Assembly: GCA_033439765.1 (NCBI GenBank)
Contig: JAULSN010000009.1
Location: 1,550,001 to 1,614,000 of the forward strand
Length of the DNA: 64,000 bases
Direction of reading: 5' to 3'
Source of the DNA: Lasiosphaeria ovina
Taxonomy: Eukaryota > Ascomycota > Sordariomycetes > Sordariales > Lasiosphaeriaceae
The stretch's first letter is position 1. The number at the start of each line of letters is the position of its first letter. The notes under the pieces were generated by a model that was given only the letters and a program-made list of their open reading frames with translations, was not told the DNA's origin and ran no database searches. Shown here one piece after another: positions 10,906-21,000 of the stretch. A program made the translations under genes and the position numbers.

Positions 10906-11696
10906 ATGCCGTACCTCTGGTCCCCCAAGGCAGCCGAGGACGAGGCCCCACCCTCAGCCCCCGCCCCCGCCCCGGCGACTGCGAGGGCAACCCACACCAT
11001 CCCGCCGAGGGAGCGCGCGCCTAGCCTGGCCTCGTTGTCGCCCATCGAGCCCCAGCACCCGGGGCGCCGCTTCGCCCAGATCATCAAGCTGAAGCCGGAG
11101 CACGTCGCCGAGTACAAGAGGCTCCACGAGGCCGTGTGGCCCGAAGTGCGGGAGCAGATCAAAGAGTGCAACATCCAAGACTGTAAGTCCTTCTCTGCTT
11201 GCTTCACTTCGGTGCGTGGCACAAGGTGTGCAGCAGCAGCCCCCCCCCCCGCAGGCCGGGCTCGTGCCGCATAACCGGCATGTCGGTCGCAGACCATACT
11301 CTCGTACGTACGTACGTACGTACGTACGTACGTCAAGGTAGCTGAAACCGAGAGGGCGTTGCAGACAGCATCTTCCACGACCCCGGCACCGGGATCCTCT
11401 TTGCCTCGTTCAGGTACCTCGGCTTCGACTACGAAGCCGACATGGCCAAGATGCGCGCCAACCCCATGGTGCGCGAGTGGTGGTGCGTTGTCCATACCCT
11501 CTATACCTTACCCAGATATTGTTGGCAGTTCCCAGCCAGCAAGCCAGGCAAAACATGTGTCCGTCCAGCTCTGCTTACAGTCAGCAGGAAAGTCACGGAC
11601 AGCCTCCAGACGTCTCTGGTTCCCGGCGCCACCAGCAGCGAGTCTGGCGAGCCGTCCTGGTGGCTGCCCGTGGAAGAGGTCTTTTACCAGCCGTGA
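10906..11696 (+). CDS. L-rhamnose mutarotase (DUF718)
   Basis: Three exons: 10906-11182, 11365-11482 and 11588-11696, joined in frame to 167 residues. L-rhamnose mutarotases interconvert the alpha and beta anomers of L-rhamnose in the cytosol. The core follows a roughly 55-residue Ala/Pro-rich leader: GRRFAQIIKLKPEHVAEYKR, then LHEAVWPEV with the conserved His and Trp-Pro, NIQDYSIFHDPGTGILFASF, RYLGFDYEADMAKM, VREWWKVTD, and the C-terminal SWWLPVEEVFYQP. This fits the family's length of about 104 residues plus the leader. Splice sites are GTAAGT/CAG and GTGCGT/CAG. The first intron carries an (ACGT)n tract. The ATG at 10906 is chosen as the first with a short leader; an upstream in-frame start at 10717 is less likely. 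It is tail-to-tail with Sos7. Confidence 0.88.
11303..11333. repeat. (ACGT)n microsatellite in an intron
   Basis: About eight uninterrupted ACGT units inside the first intron of the rhamnose mutarotase gene; self-complementary, so it can form a cruciform. Confidence 0.95.
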
Positions 11697-12199
11697 ACCA
11701 TTCATTCCCTGGCAAGGCTCTGCTCCTGCTCTCGAGTGCGGGTATGGTATCCTGACTGGCGATTTTGTTTCGTGTGTTTGGCGGACTGGTCTCTTTGTTA
11801 CCACAGTATTAGTACGGTGCTACGTGCAGTCAGGTATAACGCGCATACGAAGTATTTACCAACGTTAAACTGGAAAGAATCCGTGTTTTGCAAATCCGCT
11901 TGTTTATAGGGGTGATACATAATTATGTTTCCAAGTGAGAACCGAGTTGAGAATAGAAGTCAGTGTCCCTGAACTGCTGTCTGTTCTGTCGTTGTGTACT
12001 CCGTAGTCCCCAACAGCTCCGAGATCCGATCTCCTAAACGCCTTGAACTCCCCGAGTCTGCCACCCCCCACACGCTAAAAGAAAAGAGTAGAAAACAACC
12101 AACAAAACCACATAAGCCATTACTCCGTTGGATAACATGCAACACATGCTGTATACAGACGAGAGAAACAGAGCCAAGGGCGACAGAGATAAACTGCCC
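11697..12199. other. convergent intergenic region
   Basis: The 3' flanks of the mutarotase and Sos7 genes. No gene or repeat seen. Confidence 0.5.
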
Positions 12200-12915
12200 T
12201 CACCCTTTAATATCCAACATCTGCCGCAGCGCCGCGTCCGTAGCCCTATACCACCTGCCCTTGGCCTCGAGGTCGTCCTGCACGCCGCCGAGCGCGTTCT
12301 CCTTGCGGCGCTTGGCGTCCCTGGCCGCCGCCGCGCTGTGCGCCCGCTTCGTCTCCAGCGCCGCCACCTCGGCCCGCAGCCGGTCGAGCTCCTTACGCTT
12401 GCGCGGCGCGGCGCCCCCCAGCGACGCGAGCTGCCGGTCGAGGTCCCGCAGCGCGGCCCGCCGCTGCTCCGCCAACGCGACTGTCTTGCCCAGCGGAAGC
12501 CGTCTCCCTTCTCCACCAGCTCCGCCGTCATCGCCGTTCTCAGCCGCCTCGCGCCGCAGCCTGCCGACCTCCTCCTCAAGCACACCGGCACGCGTAGGCA
12601 AGTCGCGCAGCGCAGCGGTATCTCGACACACAACATCATAGCGGGTGGCAAGGGCGCGGCCGCGGCGCTCGAGGTCGGCGACGACATCACCAACATCAGC
12701 CTTGAGGGCCTTGAGCGCGGCCTTGGCGTCTGCGTTGGCCGCTTCGAGCGCGGAATTCTCGCCCAAAGTCACGATCTCGGGTGGGTCGCCCACGATGGCC
12801 CGGATGAACTTCTCCTTGGTCACCTGCTCGACGTACGAGAAGCGTAGCTTGGCGAAGAGCTCGCGGTAGTGCGCCAGGTCGGCGTCGAGGCTTGCGGGGG
12901 TTGTGCGCGTGATGG

Positions 12916-12952
<37 letters not shown>

Positions 12953-13270
12953 GCCCGTTGGCGCAATGGTCGTGGTGGTGGTCAGGTCGAGAGCTACCGA
13001 CACGTCGGACGCGCGGGGGTTGCTGTTGTTGTGGCTGTGTCTGTGGGCATCGTCGTTCTTGGGGACGGTCGCGGCCGCGGCGCTGAGGATGGGCTCGCTA
13101 ATGGTCACGATGCTGAGTTCGTGCCCGGCGGCAGCCTGCAGGTCGTCGAGCGCGCGCAGGACTTTGGCGGCGCGGAGGGCATCGTTTGTGGCTGTCGTGG
13201 TTGCCGCCGTCGCGGGCGCTGCTGTTCCTGCTGCTGTTGCTGCCTTTGTAGGCAATCTGGGACGCCCCAT
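12200..13270 (-). CDS. sos7: kinetochore protein Sos7-like
   Basis: A single exon of 356 residues. Sos7 works at the kinetochore in the KNL1 (Spc105/Spc7) arm of the KMN network and helps load the Mis12 complex (known from fission yeast). The signature lies at about residues 130-165, LAHYRELFAKLRFSYVEQVT followed by KEKFIRAIVGDPP, which I recognise from fungal Sos7 proteins. The region after it (about 175-340) is a long Ala/Arg/Leu-rich coiled coil, as the family has. The N-terminus carries SIVTISEPIL, matching the start of the family, preceded by an Ala/Thr-rich leader. A run of about 12 Asn near residue 110 comes from a GTT repeat. The ATG at 13270 is the first in the frame. The high GC of the coiled-coil part is notable. 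Confidence 0.82.
12909..12953. repeat. GTT trinucleotide repeat coding for Asn
   Basis: About 12-14 GTT units (AAC on the coding strand) in frame within the Sos7 gene; length is likely variable between strains. Confidence 0.9.
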
Positions 13271-13932
13271 TTCGCTCTGTGCCGGCTGTCTCGAAATCGT
13301 ATGTTTCCTTGACGGTATCGCGGTTGTCGATTTGTTGTTCTCGGGGTTGTGGCCCGCCCCAAATCCTTGGCTCTGAACTTTGGGCGACGCTTGGCTTTAA
13401 TGCGGGTTGTTGACATTATTGCTAGACTGCGTCAACCCTAACCCTCGGCTGTTCAACCACCCCACTGCAGGCCTCGAGGCTTGAGGACACGCCAGGGGGG
13501 GATCACAACCCAACACAACACCTACACAAGGTAGGTAGGTAGGTAGGTCTCATGGCTCTTCACGTCAAAACCATTGGGCAACTCTATTTCCTGCCTAGAT
13601 AACGAACGGTTTTTTTTTTGTTTTTTTTTTGTTTCAATACCACATTTCCTCTCTATTTTGTGTCCAGCCAACATAACTTTCCCCCGTCGTTCATGTTCAA
13701 TCTTGATCCGTCTCGACAGCCAACAACCCTGGGCAACCAATAATTATACTCCAAAACCCGATGAACGTCCAAAACACGTCATTTCCCAGCCACTGACTCG
13801 CAGTAGAGTGAAGACCCAAAAGAAAAAGCATACGAGATGAAGACTCCCTTAAGTTACTGTCCATCTGTGGTTGTTCGTCAGGCAGGAAAAGAAATCCACC
13901 ATAAACCCCAACTGATAGAAAGACGGCAGTCT
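13271..13932. other. intergenic
   Basis: Upstream of Sos7. Holds a (GGTA)5-like run at about 13529-13547 and two short T-runs near 13611-13631. Nothing else seen. Confidence 0.45.
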
Positions 13933-14950
13933 CTAGATGTTACGGAATGCATTCCAAATCTTGGGCACTCCATTAGAATCCAACTGGCGGTAATCGCAAA
14001 CGGCGACGGGAGAGTCGCGGTATAGTGGCCAGGGGTCGCGAGAGGCCGGCCAAGACAAAACGCTTCTTGTCTCCCTGCAGGCGGAAGGGATGCGACCGCC
14101 ACATGCCAGAGCAAGCCCTGAAGAACAAGTGGCCCTGGTCTTGCGGCACGAGCTGGACTGCCGGCCTGGGGTTGTTTGAGATCGCTTGGTACGCGAGGAC
14201 CGGGACGTAAATGGCGATGGGCGATCCATAGCCAGACTCGACATGGCTCAGCGTGAACACGACCGAGTCCGCGTAGAAGTCGGCAAGCTTGCGAACTCCC
14301 ATCCACTCGACCCTAGGCTGCGGAGGGAGCGGCGACACGATCTCCACCTTGGCCAGGCTCTGCTGCTCCTGGTTCCGAAGCTCGCAGCATTTTCTGTAGA
14401 GAGTCTCCATGTCGATTTTCTCCTGCTTCCCACGCGCGGGGCAACTGAGATGTACGGCAAAGGCGAAAGCCGCCTAGGTTTTGCCGCAAAATTCGCAGCA
14501 GTCCCTGTAGCGCTCGCTCTCGTGCTGGCTGAGCTGGCCGGCATGGATCAGACGTGTCGACCACGGTCTAATTAGGCGGAGATGGCAGAGGCGCGTACCA
14601 ATGCTCCTGGGACACGTCTAGGCCTGGTCCGGACTGGACAAAACGCTCTGCCTCCTCCGCTGGGGAAGAATTGGCAATGCTGTCAGGAACGGGGTGCCAG
14701 ATCCATTCTCTGGGGTTGTGGAACATGGCGAAGGGGACCTGTTAAAGAAACATGTGTGAGCATATCTTTCCGGGGGCTTGTCAACAAGAGCACACCAGCT
14801 TACATAATAGGTGTGCGTGGGAGACGGGTTATCCCGCAAGGAACCGCTTCCAGGAGTTTCTCTCATTGACAGGGTCGACGAGGTCGTATCATCGTTGTCA
14901 TCACGCATCTCCTTATGGCTCTCGCCACGGTTTCCATTGGCAACTTCCAT
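13933..14950 (-). pseudogene. uncharacterised multi-exon gene with one TAG codon
   Basis: I do not recognise the family. A coherent gene model can be read on the minus strand: start MEVANGNRGESHKEM at 14950, exon ending in PSPTHTYY at a GTAAGC donor, acceptor TTTCTTTAACAG, exon VPFAMFHNPREWIWHPVP through VSQEH at a GTACGC donor, then ESERYRDCCEFCGKT. Here a TAG interrupts, and the same frame continues AAFAFAVHLSCPARGKQEK and METLYRKCCELRNQEQQ to GDKKRFVLAGLS. After that the frame ends at 13973, while a shift of one base would give DPWPLYRDSPVAVCDYRQLD to a stop at 13933. The TAG could be a CAG changed by RIP, and the end a one-base indel. Cys pairs (CCEFCG, HLSCP, KCC) hint at metal binding. 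It may be a very young pseudogene. Confidence 0.5.
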
Positions 14951-15934
14951 CTTGGTGGCTTCTCACAGTCAGTTCCGTGCCCATAATGTTGGCCCGCCAA
15001 GCTGAAACACCCCATGCGTCTTGTTCGGAAACTAACCTGGTGAGAGACTCGAGATCAACCAGCCGAGTGAAGATGCTAGCAATGCTACCAGGTCTGTTGC
15101 ATTCTGGCCACAGGAAACGTCGGTTCCAAGCTTTCGAAAATAAAAGGAGGTGGGTAACCACAAAGGTAAAACGACACAGACATGCCACGTCCCAGGGCCG
15201 GGTTCAACAACCCTTTTTATATCACTCGTCAAGCGCCCGGCACCGGGCAGTTTTTGTTCTGAGACCTCGGGTATTCCGATCTTGACTGTGATCAGAAAGC
15301 AGCTGTGGTGGGCCTAGTGGATGATGGATAGTCAAAGGCAAGTAGAGGTGGAGGAAAGGGGTTGCCGGTCCGCCTTGCAGTGCAAACAAGCACCTGCATG
15401 TGCGCGAGCTTGTGACATGCCCCATTGACTAGTAGACTAGACTAGTAACTTGTTAAGTAGTAGCCGAGGATAGCATATTGATCGCCTCGACATGTCGAAC
15501 ACGGTCACGATTGGCCTGGCATGAGGACACCCGTGCCGTCTCATTGGACACCTGTGCCGCCCCGTTAGAAGCCAGTGCCTGAATCGCCATGTGAGTCGAC
15601 TGCCCTTTTGCAACGTGTGTTGCAACGTATTCTACGCTGCTTCTATTCCGCCGGTACACCACACCACACCAGTTCCTCATCAGGAGAGTGAGCGGGCAAT
15701 CCGCGAGCCGGGAGCCTGTGCGACCCGCCAGATGCATGGTAACACCCCTAATGCAGCGCAGATGCAGATCTCGAGAATACCGGCACCGTGGTTGGCCGCC
15801 CGAGTTCCTTCCCCACAGGCTCGCCTGTGACTTGATAGGGTCTGCCCGTAATTTCTGGCCGAAATAGACGCACGAGAAAGGCGCCAAATGCTGCAACTCG
15901 CTGTTTCCAGCTTCGAGAGCGGGGTTTTTGTAAC

Positions 15935-15957
15935 ACACACACACACACACACACACA
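15935..15957. repeat. (CA)n microsatellite
   Basis: About 12 uninterrupted CA units. Confidence 0.95.
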
Positions 15958-16744
15958 TGCAGCCCTCCAAGTAAGTTCGAAGCGATAGATGGAAGCACCG
16001 CACCCAGCCATGATCGTCTCTGTGCAGCTCAACAAAAGAGTTTTGCCGCCACAGTGCTCTCTGCACTTCGTTTTTCCTTCTGGCTGACAAACTCGGTGAA
16101 ACATTGGATGGATCGAAGGTCTGGGCGTACATAGTAAATAAACATTAAGGATATGGCGATCAAGGCGGATTTGCCGAGGCCGCGCCGCGAGCTGTGCTTG
16201 AGACAAACTCAGACAGGCGAGCGAGCGTCATTGGACATTTACTGATCGTGTTGGGCAAAAGGGAAAGAAGAAAGTGGAAAGACAAGCCGTCCCAGCTGAG
16301 CCGGCAACCTTGGGGAGAGTCCAGACCGAGTTCCAGACCCGAGTTAGATAACAACTCGTTGAGGGCAATGGAAGGGGGGGAGTGGAAAAGAGAGGGCACT
16401 GGATGGAGTGCAGCTTGGAGGGGGCCAATTAGGTGCTGCAGCCTACCCCCACCCTCCTTCCCGCATGAGCCGAGTTCTCGCTCGAAGCGTCTTCCCGCAT
16501 GAGCTCACCAGCCTGCCCTCTCCAACGGAGTGCTAGCCAAGCACGACGCACGAGCCATATATTAACAAAACCGAGAACGCCCACCTGTGCCACTACAGTG
16601 CAATCGCACTTCTCTCCTCAGCTTGCCCCACCCGGCGTTCGACACGCATACGGCCCTCGTTTGCGAACTGACATGTCACTATTTCCCGCTCGTGTAATTA
16701 AAGTACCGTTTGGCAATACCAGTCCTACCATCCGAGGGCCGGGC

Positions 16745-16915
16745 CGTTCAAAGGTCGGGTGTGTGGAGCGGAGCGGCCGGTGTGTGATGCTCTAGTTGTA
16801 GCCAGCCGGATCCGAGAATCTTTCATGTTGGACTTGTGGTTCGTGCTTCCGCCGGGTATCGGCTTTTTTTTTTTTTCTTCTTTCGTGACCAACTTTAATC
16901 TATATATCGCATCTG
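16745..16915 (+). repeat. dispersed repeat family 1, copy A
   Basis: About 170 bp that match 62676-62850 in reverse complement at about 85 percent by eye. Shared landmarks include AGCCGGATCCGAGAA, CCGCCGGGTATCGGC and TCGTGACCAACTTTAATC. The terminus and the mechanism are not clear. Confidence 0.7.
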
Positions 16916-18084
16916 AGGTTGTGATGGAGGGGTGGGTGGCGGAAGTGGATCTCGCTCTCCCAACTTCCTTATTAATACCTCTATTTCTTCTTCCATTTTC
17001 GAGCTTCCCTTTCTCTCCTTTCTTCGTGCCAGATACTTCCAAAGCCCACCTTCTTCCCTCGACTGTCCGTCCGTCTGCACTGTTCCCGTCGAACCCCCAA
17101 TCCCAAGTCGTTCCTTCCCCTCTTTCTCTTCAATACTTTCCACCCGTTCATTGGTTATTTATTACGTGATTTTCTCCATCTATCTTTTTCGTGCTTCGCA
17201 GTGGTGAGTGGTAATACACTGCCCATGTCTTGGCATCCCTATTTTTTTCGTGTCTCCTTATTCTTCTTACTAGTTTTCCTTTTTGCGCATACCTTCTCCC
17301 ATTTCCTCCTCTCCGTTCCGTTCCTTTATTCTATTCTTTGTATTTTCTCTCTGCTTTTTCCTTTATCCACCTGCCGCTCCGCACTAATTGACTTGCTTTC
17401 CTACTCCTTTCTCGGTCAATTTCCTTATTGCCTTTACTCTCTTTGTTGCTATATTCGGTTTTTGGAGGGAAAATACAGAACGGTTAAATTGAACTGTGAT
17501 GAGCGGATTTGTGTAGGCGATGATGAGGATCAAAGGAAGGGAAAAAAAAAATTTCTTGAAAGCACGAATATTGTGACGATAGCGGCCAAAAGCTACCACG
17601 GGAGGGAATCGGCGCGTTGGTGGTTTACGAAGCCAGCAAGGACAATTAATTATTGTATCTAGAAGTCGAAACTTCATATCACTGCCAAAATAAAAAAAAC
17701 AGTATCCTTACTAGAAATTAATTTCTTTGGTCGCCATTTCATAGCCATTTCATGGCCAGATGGTGACGATGATGCCTTGGCGTAAATAACGTAACATACA
17801 TGACAGCCAAGTAAAGAATAATAAAGAGGTGGAAAGGATAAGGAAAACAACACAAAAAGTTTCCATTTGCGATACAGCAATAACATAATCCGTAAAGTAG
17901 TAGTTGTACCATTACAAAAATCAGGAAGAAACTCCATCCTAGCCTCGTTTGCGCTGCTCCATTTCTCCACCTCTTCAATCGTGACGCCGTCCTGGTAGCG
18001 GCGCCCCTGCGATACCAGACTAAAATGAAAAATAGAAAAACCGACAAAATTAGCAAAGATGAAGATGAAAAGACAACAAACCGC

Positions 18085-21000
18085 TCAGTGAAATCCCTCA
18101 ACAACCGAATACGACTGCGCCTTTAGGTAACCCCGGCCAAACTTGGCCGTAACCTCTTCACCATCCCTGATATCCCGTAAAGCGACAAGTATCTGCCTCC
18201 AGCGGCCAGAGATCTTCATTACTTGGAACTCGGCCGATGGTGCCGTGCTGTCATGTCTGACCTTCCGAACCCAATTTCCCATTGCCTTGGGGTAGATCTT
18301 CGCGACAGGCTCATCATCGAGATCCGGCCGGCGAAATTCCATCGTCCACTCGTTGTTGCATGCGTCGAGAGGCACGAGCTCGCCGACCAGCTCGCCGAGA
18401 ATGTCGCCGGATTTGTAAGTCCCGATAGCTCGGATTCCGTGACCTTTCGAGCCGTCCTCCGAGATGCGCGGAATTTGCGCCACCTTGTTCCAGAAGCAGC
18501 GGCACGACGACTTCCTATTGCAGTATGTACAGCCCCTGTCCAGGGGACCGATGGACGTGGGGTCAGCAGGCCAGTCCCATCGCCAGCAAAGCGGCTTCTG
18601 CCAGCGGTACTTGACCAGGTCCAGGCGGTTGGCCTTGAGGAGGTGAAACTGCCCCACCACAGGGACCAACTCGTCAAGAGTGAGATGGCTGGTGTCCACC
18701 GATTCCCAGATAAACTCGGGCATTTCAAGGTCGCCCCAGACGGACTTCTGCACAATCTTGCCCATTGCACACATGTTCTTGACAGCCCCGGTGCCGATTT
18801 GAGCATGGAAATGAGCGAGCTCGTTGTGGAATAAGGCCAGGTCAAGACAGGATGCGGCAGGAGGCATTAGACAGAGGAGCCCGTCGTATTGCCCGCAGAT
18901 GGTCTTCCAGCATTTCCCGTCACGTAGATGATCGTGCAGTCTGTCGCGTTTCGTGCCATCCCAACCCAGGAGCAAAAGAAGCTCGTCCGTGATATCTTGA
19001 GATGCAGGATACTGGCCTCGCTGGCGGACAGCACTCGAAACCCATTCTGCCAGTTTTATCTTGCAGAGCCGCTGAAGGAACAGATGCAGTGCCGAGTCGC
19101 CTTGCAGCGCCTCGTCGACATACTTGATGAGTTCGATACCACCACCGCCAATGGGAAGTTGCTTTGATAGCACTCTCCACTCGCGAACGATGCTGGCGAG
19201 ACGTTCAAAGGCCGGCTTGCCACTGATTTGTTCAGCGACAAGAGCTCCAGCCCTAGTTCCTTCGCACCGGCGGGTTAATGAAGCGAGCCGGCCAAAGGCA
19301 GCCCTATTAGGGGAACCCGGGACTGGCGAATATTGATCTTGAGGGGCGAGTGGTTCAAAGGCAGGTGTAGGCGGAATAACTGGGTACACCTCGAAAGCTG
19401 GAGACTCTTGGGGCGCACTTTGTTCCTGAGGAGGTCGAAACTCTTCAGCAGACGAGTATTCTGGCAGCTGAAAGGATATGGGCTCAGTCTCTCGAGGCAA
19501 CGGGTGGACAATCTTTTGCTTCTTGCTTGGCCGGTTTAGTGGCATGCCCCGCTGTCTTTTGAGGGTGGGCCTGACCACTTTAGCATGCAGTACCGGCAAG
19601 TCCCCAGGAAGGCCTGGTTGGAAAACCACTCCTTCATCATGGACATGTTGCTTTGGAAGCGAAAATGGGTTCTCGTATACAGGTGTCGGTTCAGGTTGTA
19701 CATGGCTGCTGATTGGTTTGGGGGCTGGGACAAACTGCTTGACAATATCCGAGGGGTTTACTGGCTCCAATCTGGCGGTCACATGCTGCAGTGAGAAGTG
19801 CATAGGTTCAAAATGCGCCAGCCCAGGCTTCCCCCCATGATTTGGCGGCTTTGTTGACAAATAAGACTGTCCGGTCGTAAATGCAGGGGCGACATGCTCC
19901 AGCAAGCCTTGTGAGGCGGGGGGCACGGCATGTTGGACGGGAGGCAACCCCAGCGGCTCGGGGTGTATATCATTGACCCGGGGCAGCGGCGGCGAATATA
20001 AGGTCTGAATTGCTTGAGGAGGAGTCGCAGGCCTCGGCTGCAAAGGTAGCTCCAGTTCCAGCGCAGTTTGGGAATGCGGCGCTGCAGTCTCCCCCCTGGG
20101 GTGCAACTCTTTAGACTTGCTCGTCTCTGGTGAGATTATTGACTGTGGGTATACCGAGACAGAGACTGGGGTGTGTGCAGGAGTCAGCTCGGTTGGTTCG
20201 AGCTGGTGATTATTACCTAGAGGGGGTGGTGGTAGGTCACTCGAAGCAGAAGCTGACTGATCCGGCTGGAGGGGCAGATTTTCTTCAAGAACAGGAGTTT
20301 CGGACTGAGGCCCGGGCTGCATTCTCATGTCCGGTTGGTGGGGGGCCAGTTGGGCTTCATTATTGGCAGGCTTTGAAACCCCTAGCTCGGTCTTCTCCGG
20401 GATATTTTGCTCTGGCATAGAGTTCTCCGGTTGCGTGAGGAGTGATCCTGCCGCCTTGGAATTGCCGGCCAGGCCTTGTTCGGGAGGAGGAGTCGGCTCA
20501 CAGATCTTGAAATCCTCAGCAGACATGGCAGTCTTGTCAGGGCAAGCATGGTCGCAGAATCGGTAATCGTCGGGCATGTCCGCGGACGATTCGTATTCGA
20601 CATTGATGGCTACTGCGTAATTGGGACCAAGATTCAAAACCTGGTGATATGTCCCAGGCTCTGTGACAACTGCTTGACCGGGGACGCAGTAGTCGAGTGT
20701 GTATTCGATTCCCCACTCATCCAACCGGGCGGGAGGGATGTGAAGACTAAGGTGGCGGACGGCCTGAGAGCAACCACGCATCTGAGGGTATGAGACACGC
20801 ATCATATCCTCTAGTTTGTCCGAGAATGCTGGCTTGACAAAGCACCAGAACTTGTTCTCGCCGCAACGAAGCAGGTTCTCGGAACGAACGTGGGCGTCTT
20901 CCCTGTGCATTGTCGTGATTGTCCTGCTCTTGAGGTTGAAATATATGTACTGCGTATTGATACCCTCGAGCACGCCTCTGCGCTTGAGCTTCTCGCCCGG

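Larger units (their letters stand above)
14951..18084. other. long gap, repeat-bearing and pyrimidine-rich
   Basis: No gene recognised. Contains a (CA)n run at 15935-15957, a dispersed repeat at 16745-16915 described separately, a T-run at 16864-16876, and a strongly CT-rich plus strand at about 16970-17460, which could be the 5' flank of an unrecognised transcript. Confidence 0.4.

Noticed and set aside
16499..17662. Frames of 90-150 codons in the CT-rich stretch
   Set aside because: Pyrimidine-rich sequence yields Ser/Leu/Phe/Pro peptides without stops; no motif.
18219..18845. Long frames on both strands inside the JmjC-SET gene
   Set aside because: Shadows of the 1391-codon frame, which has the motifs.
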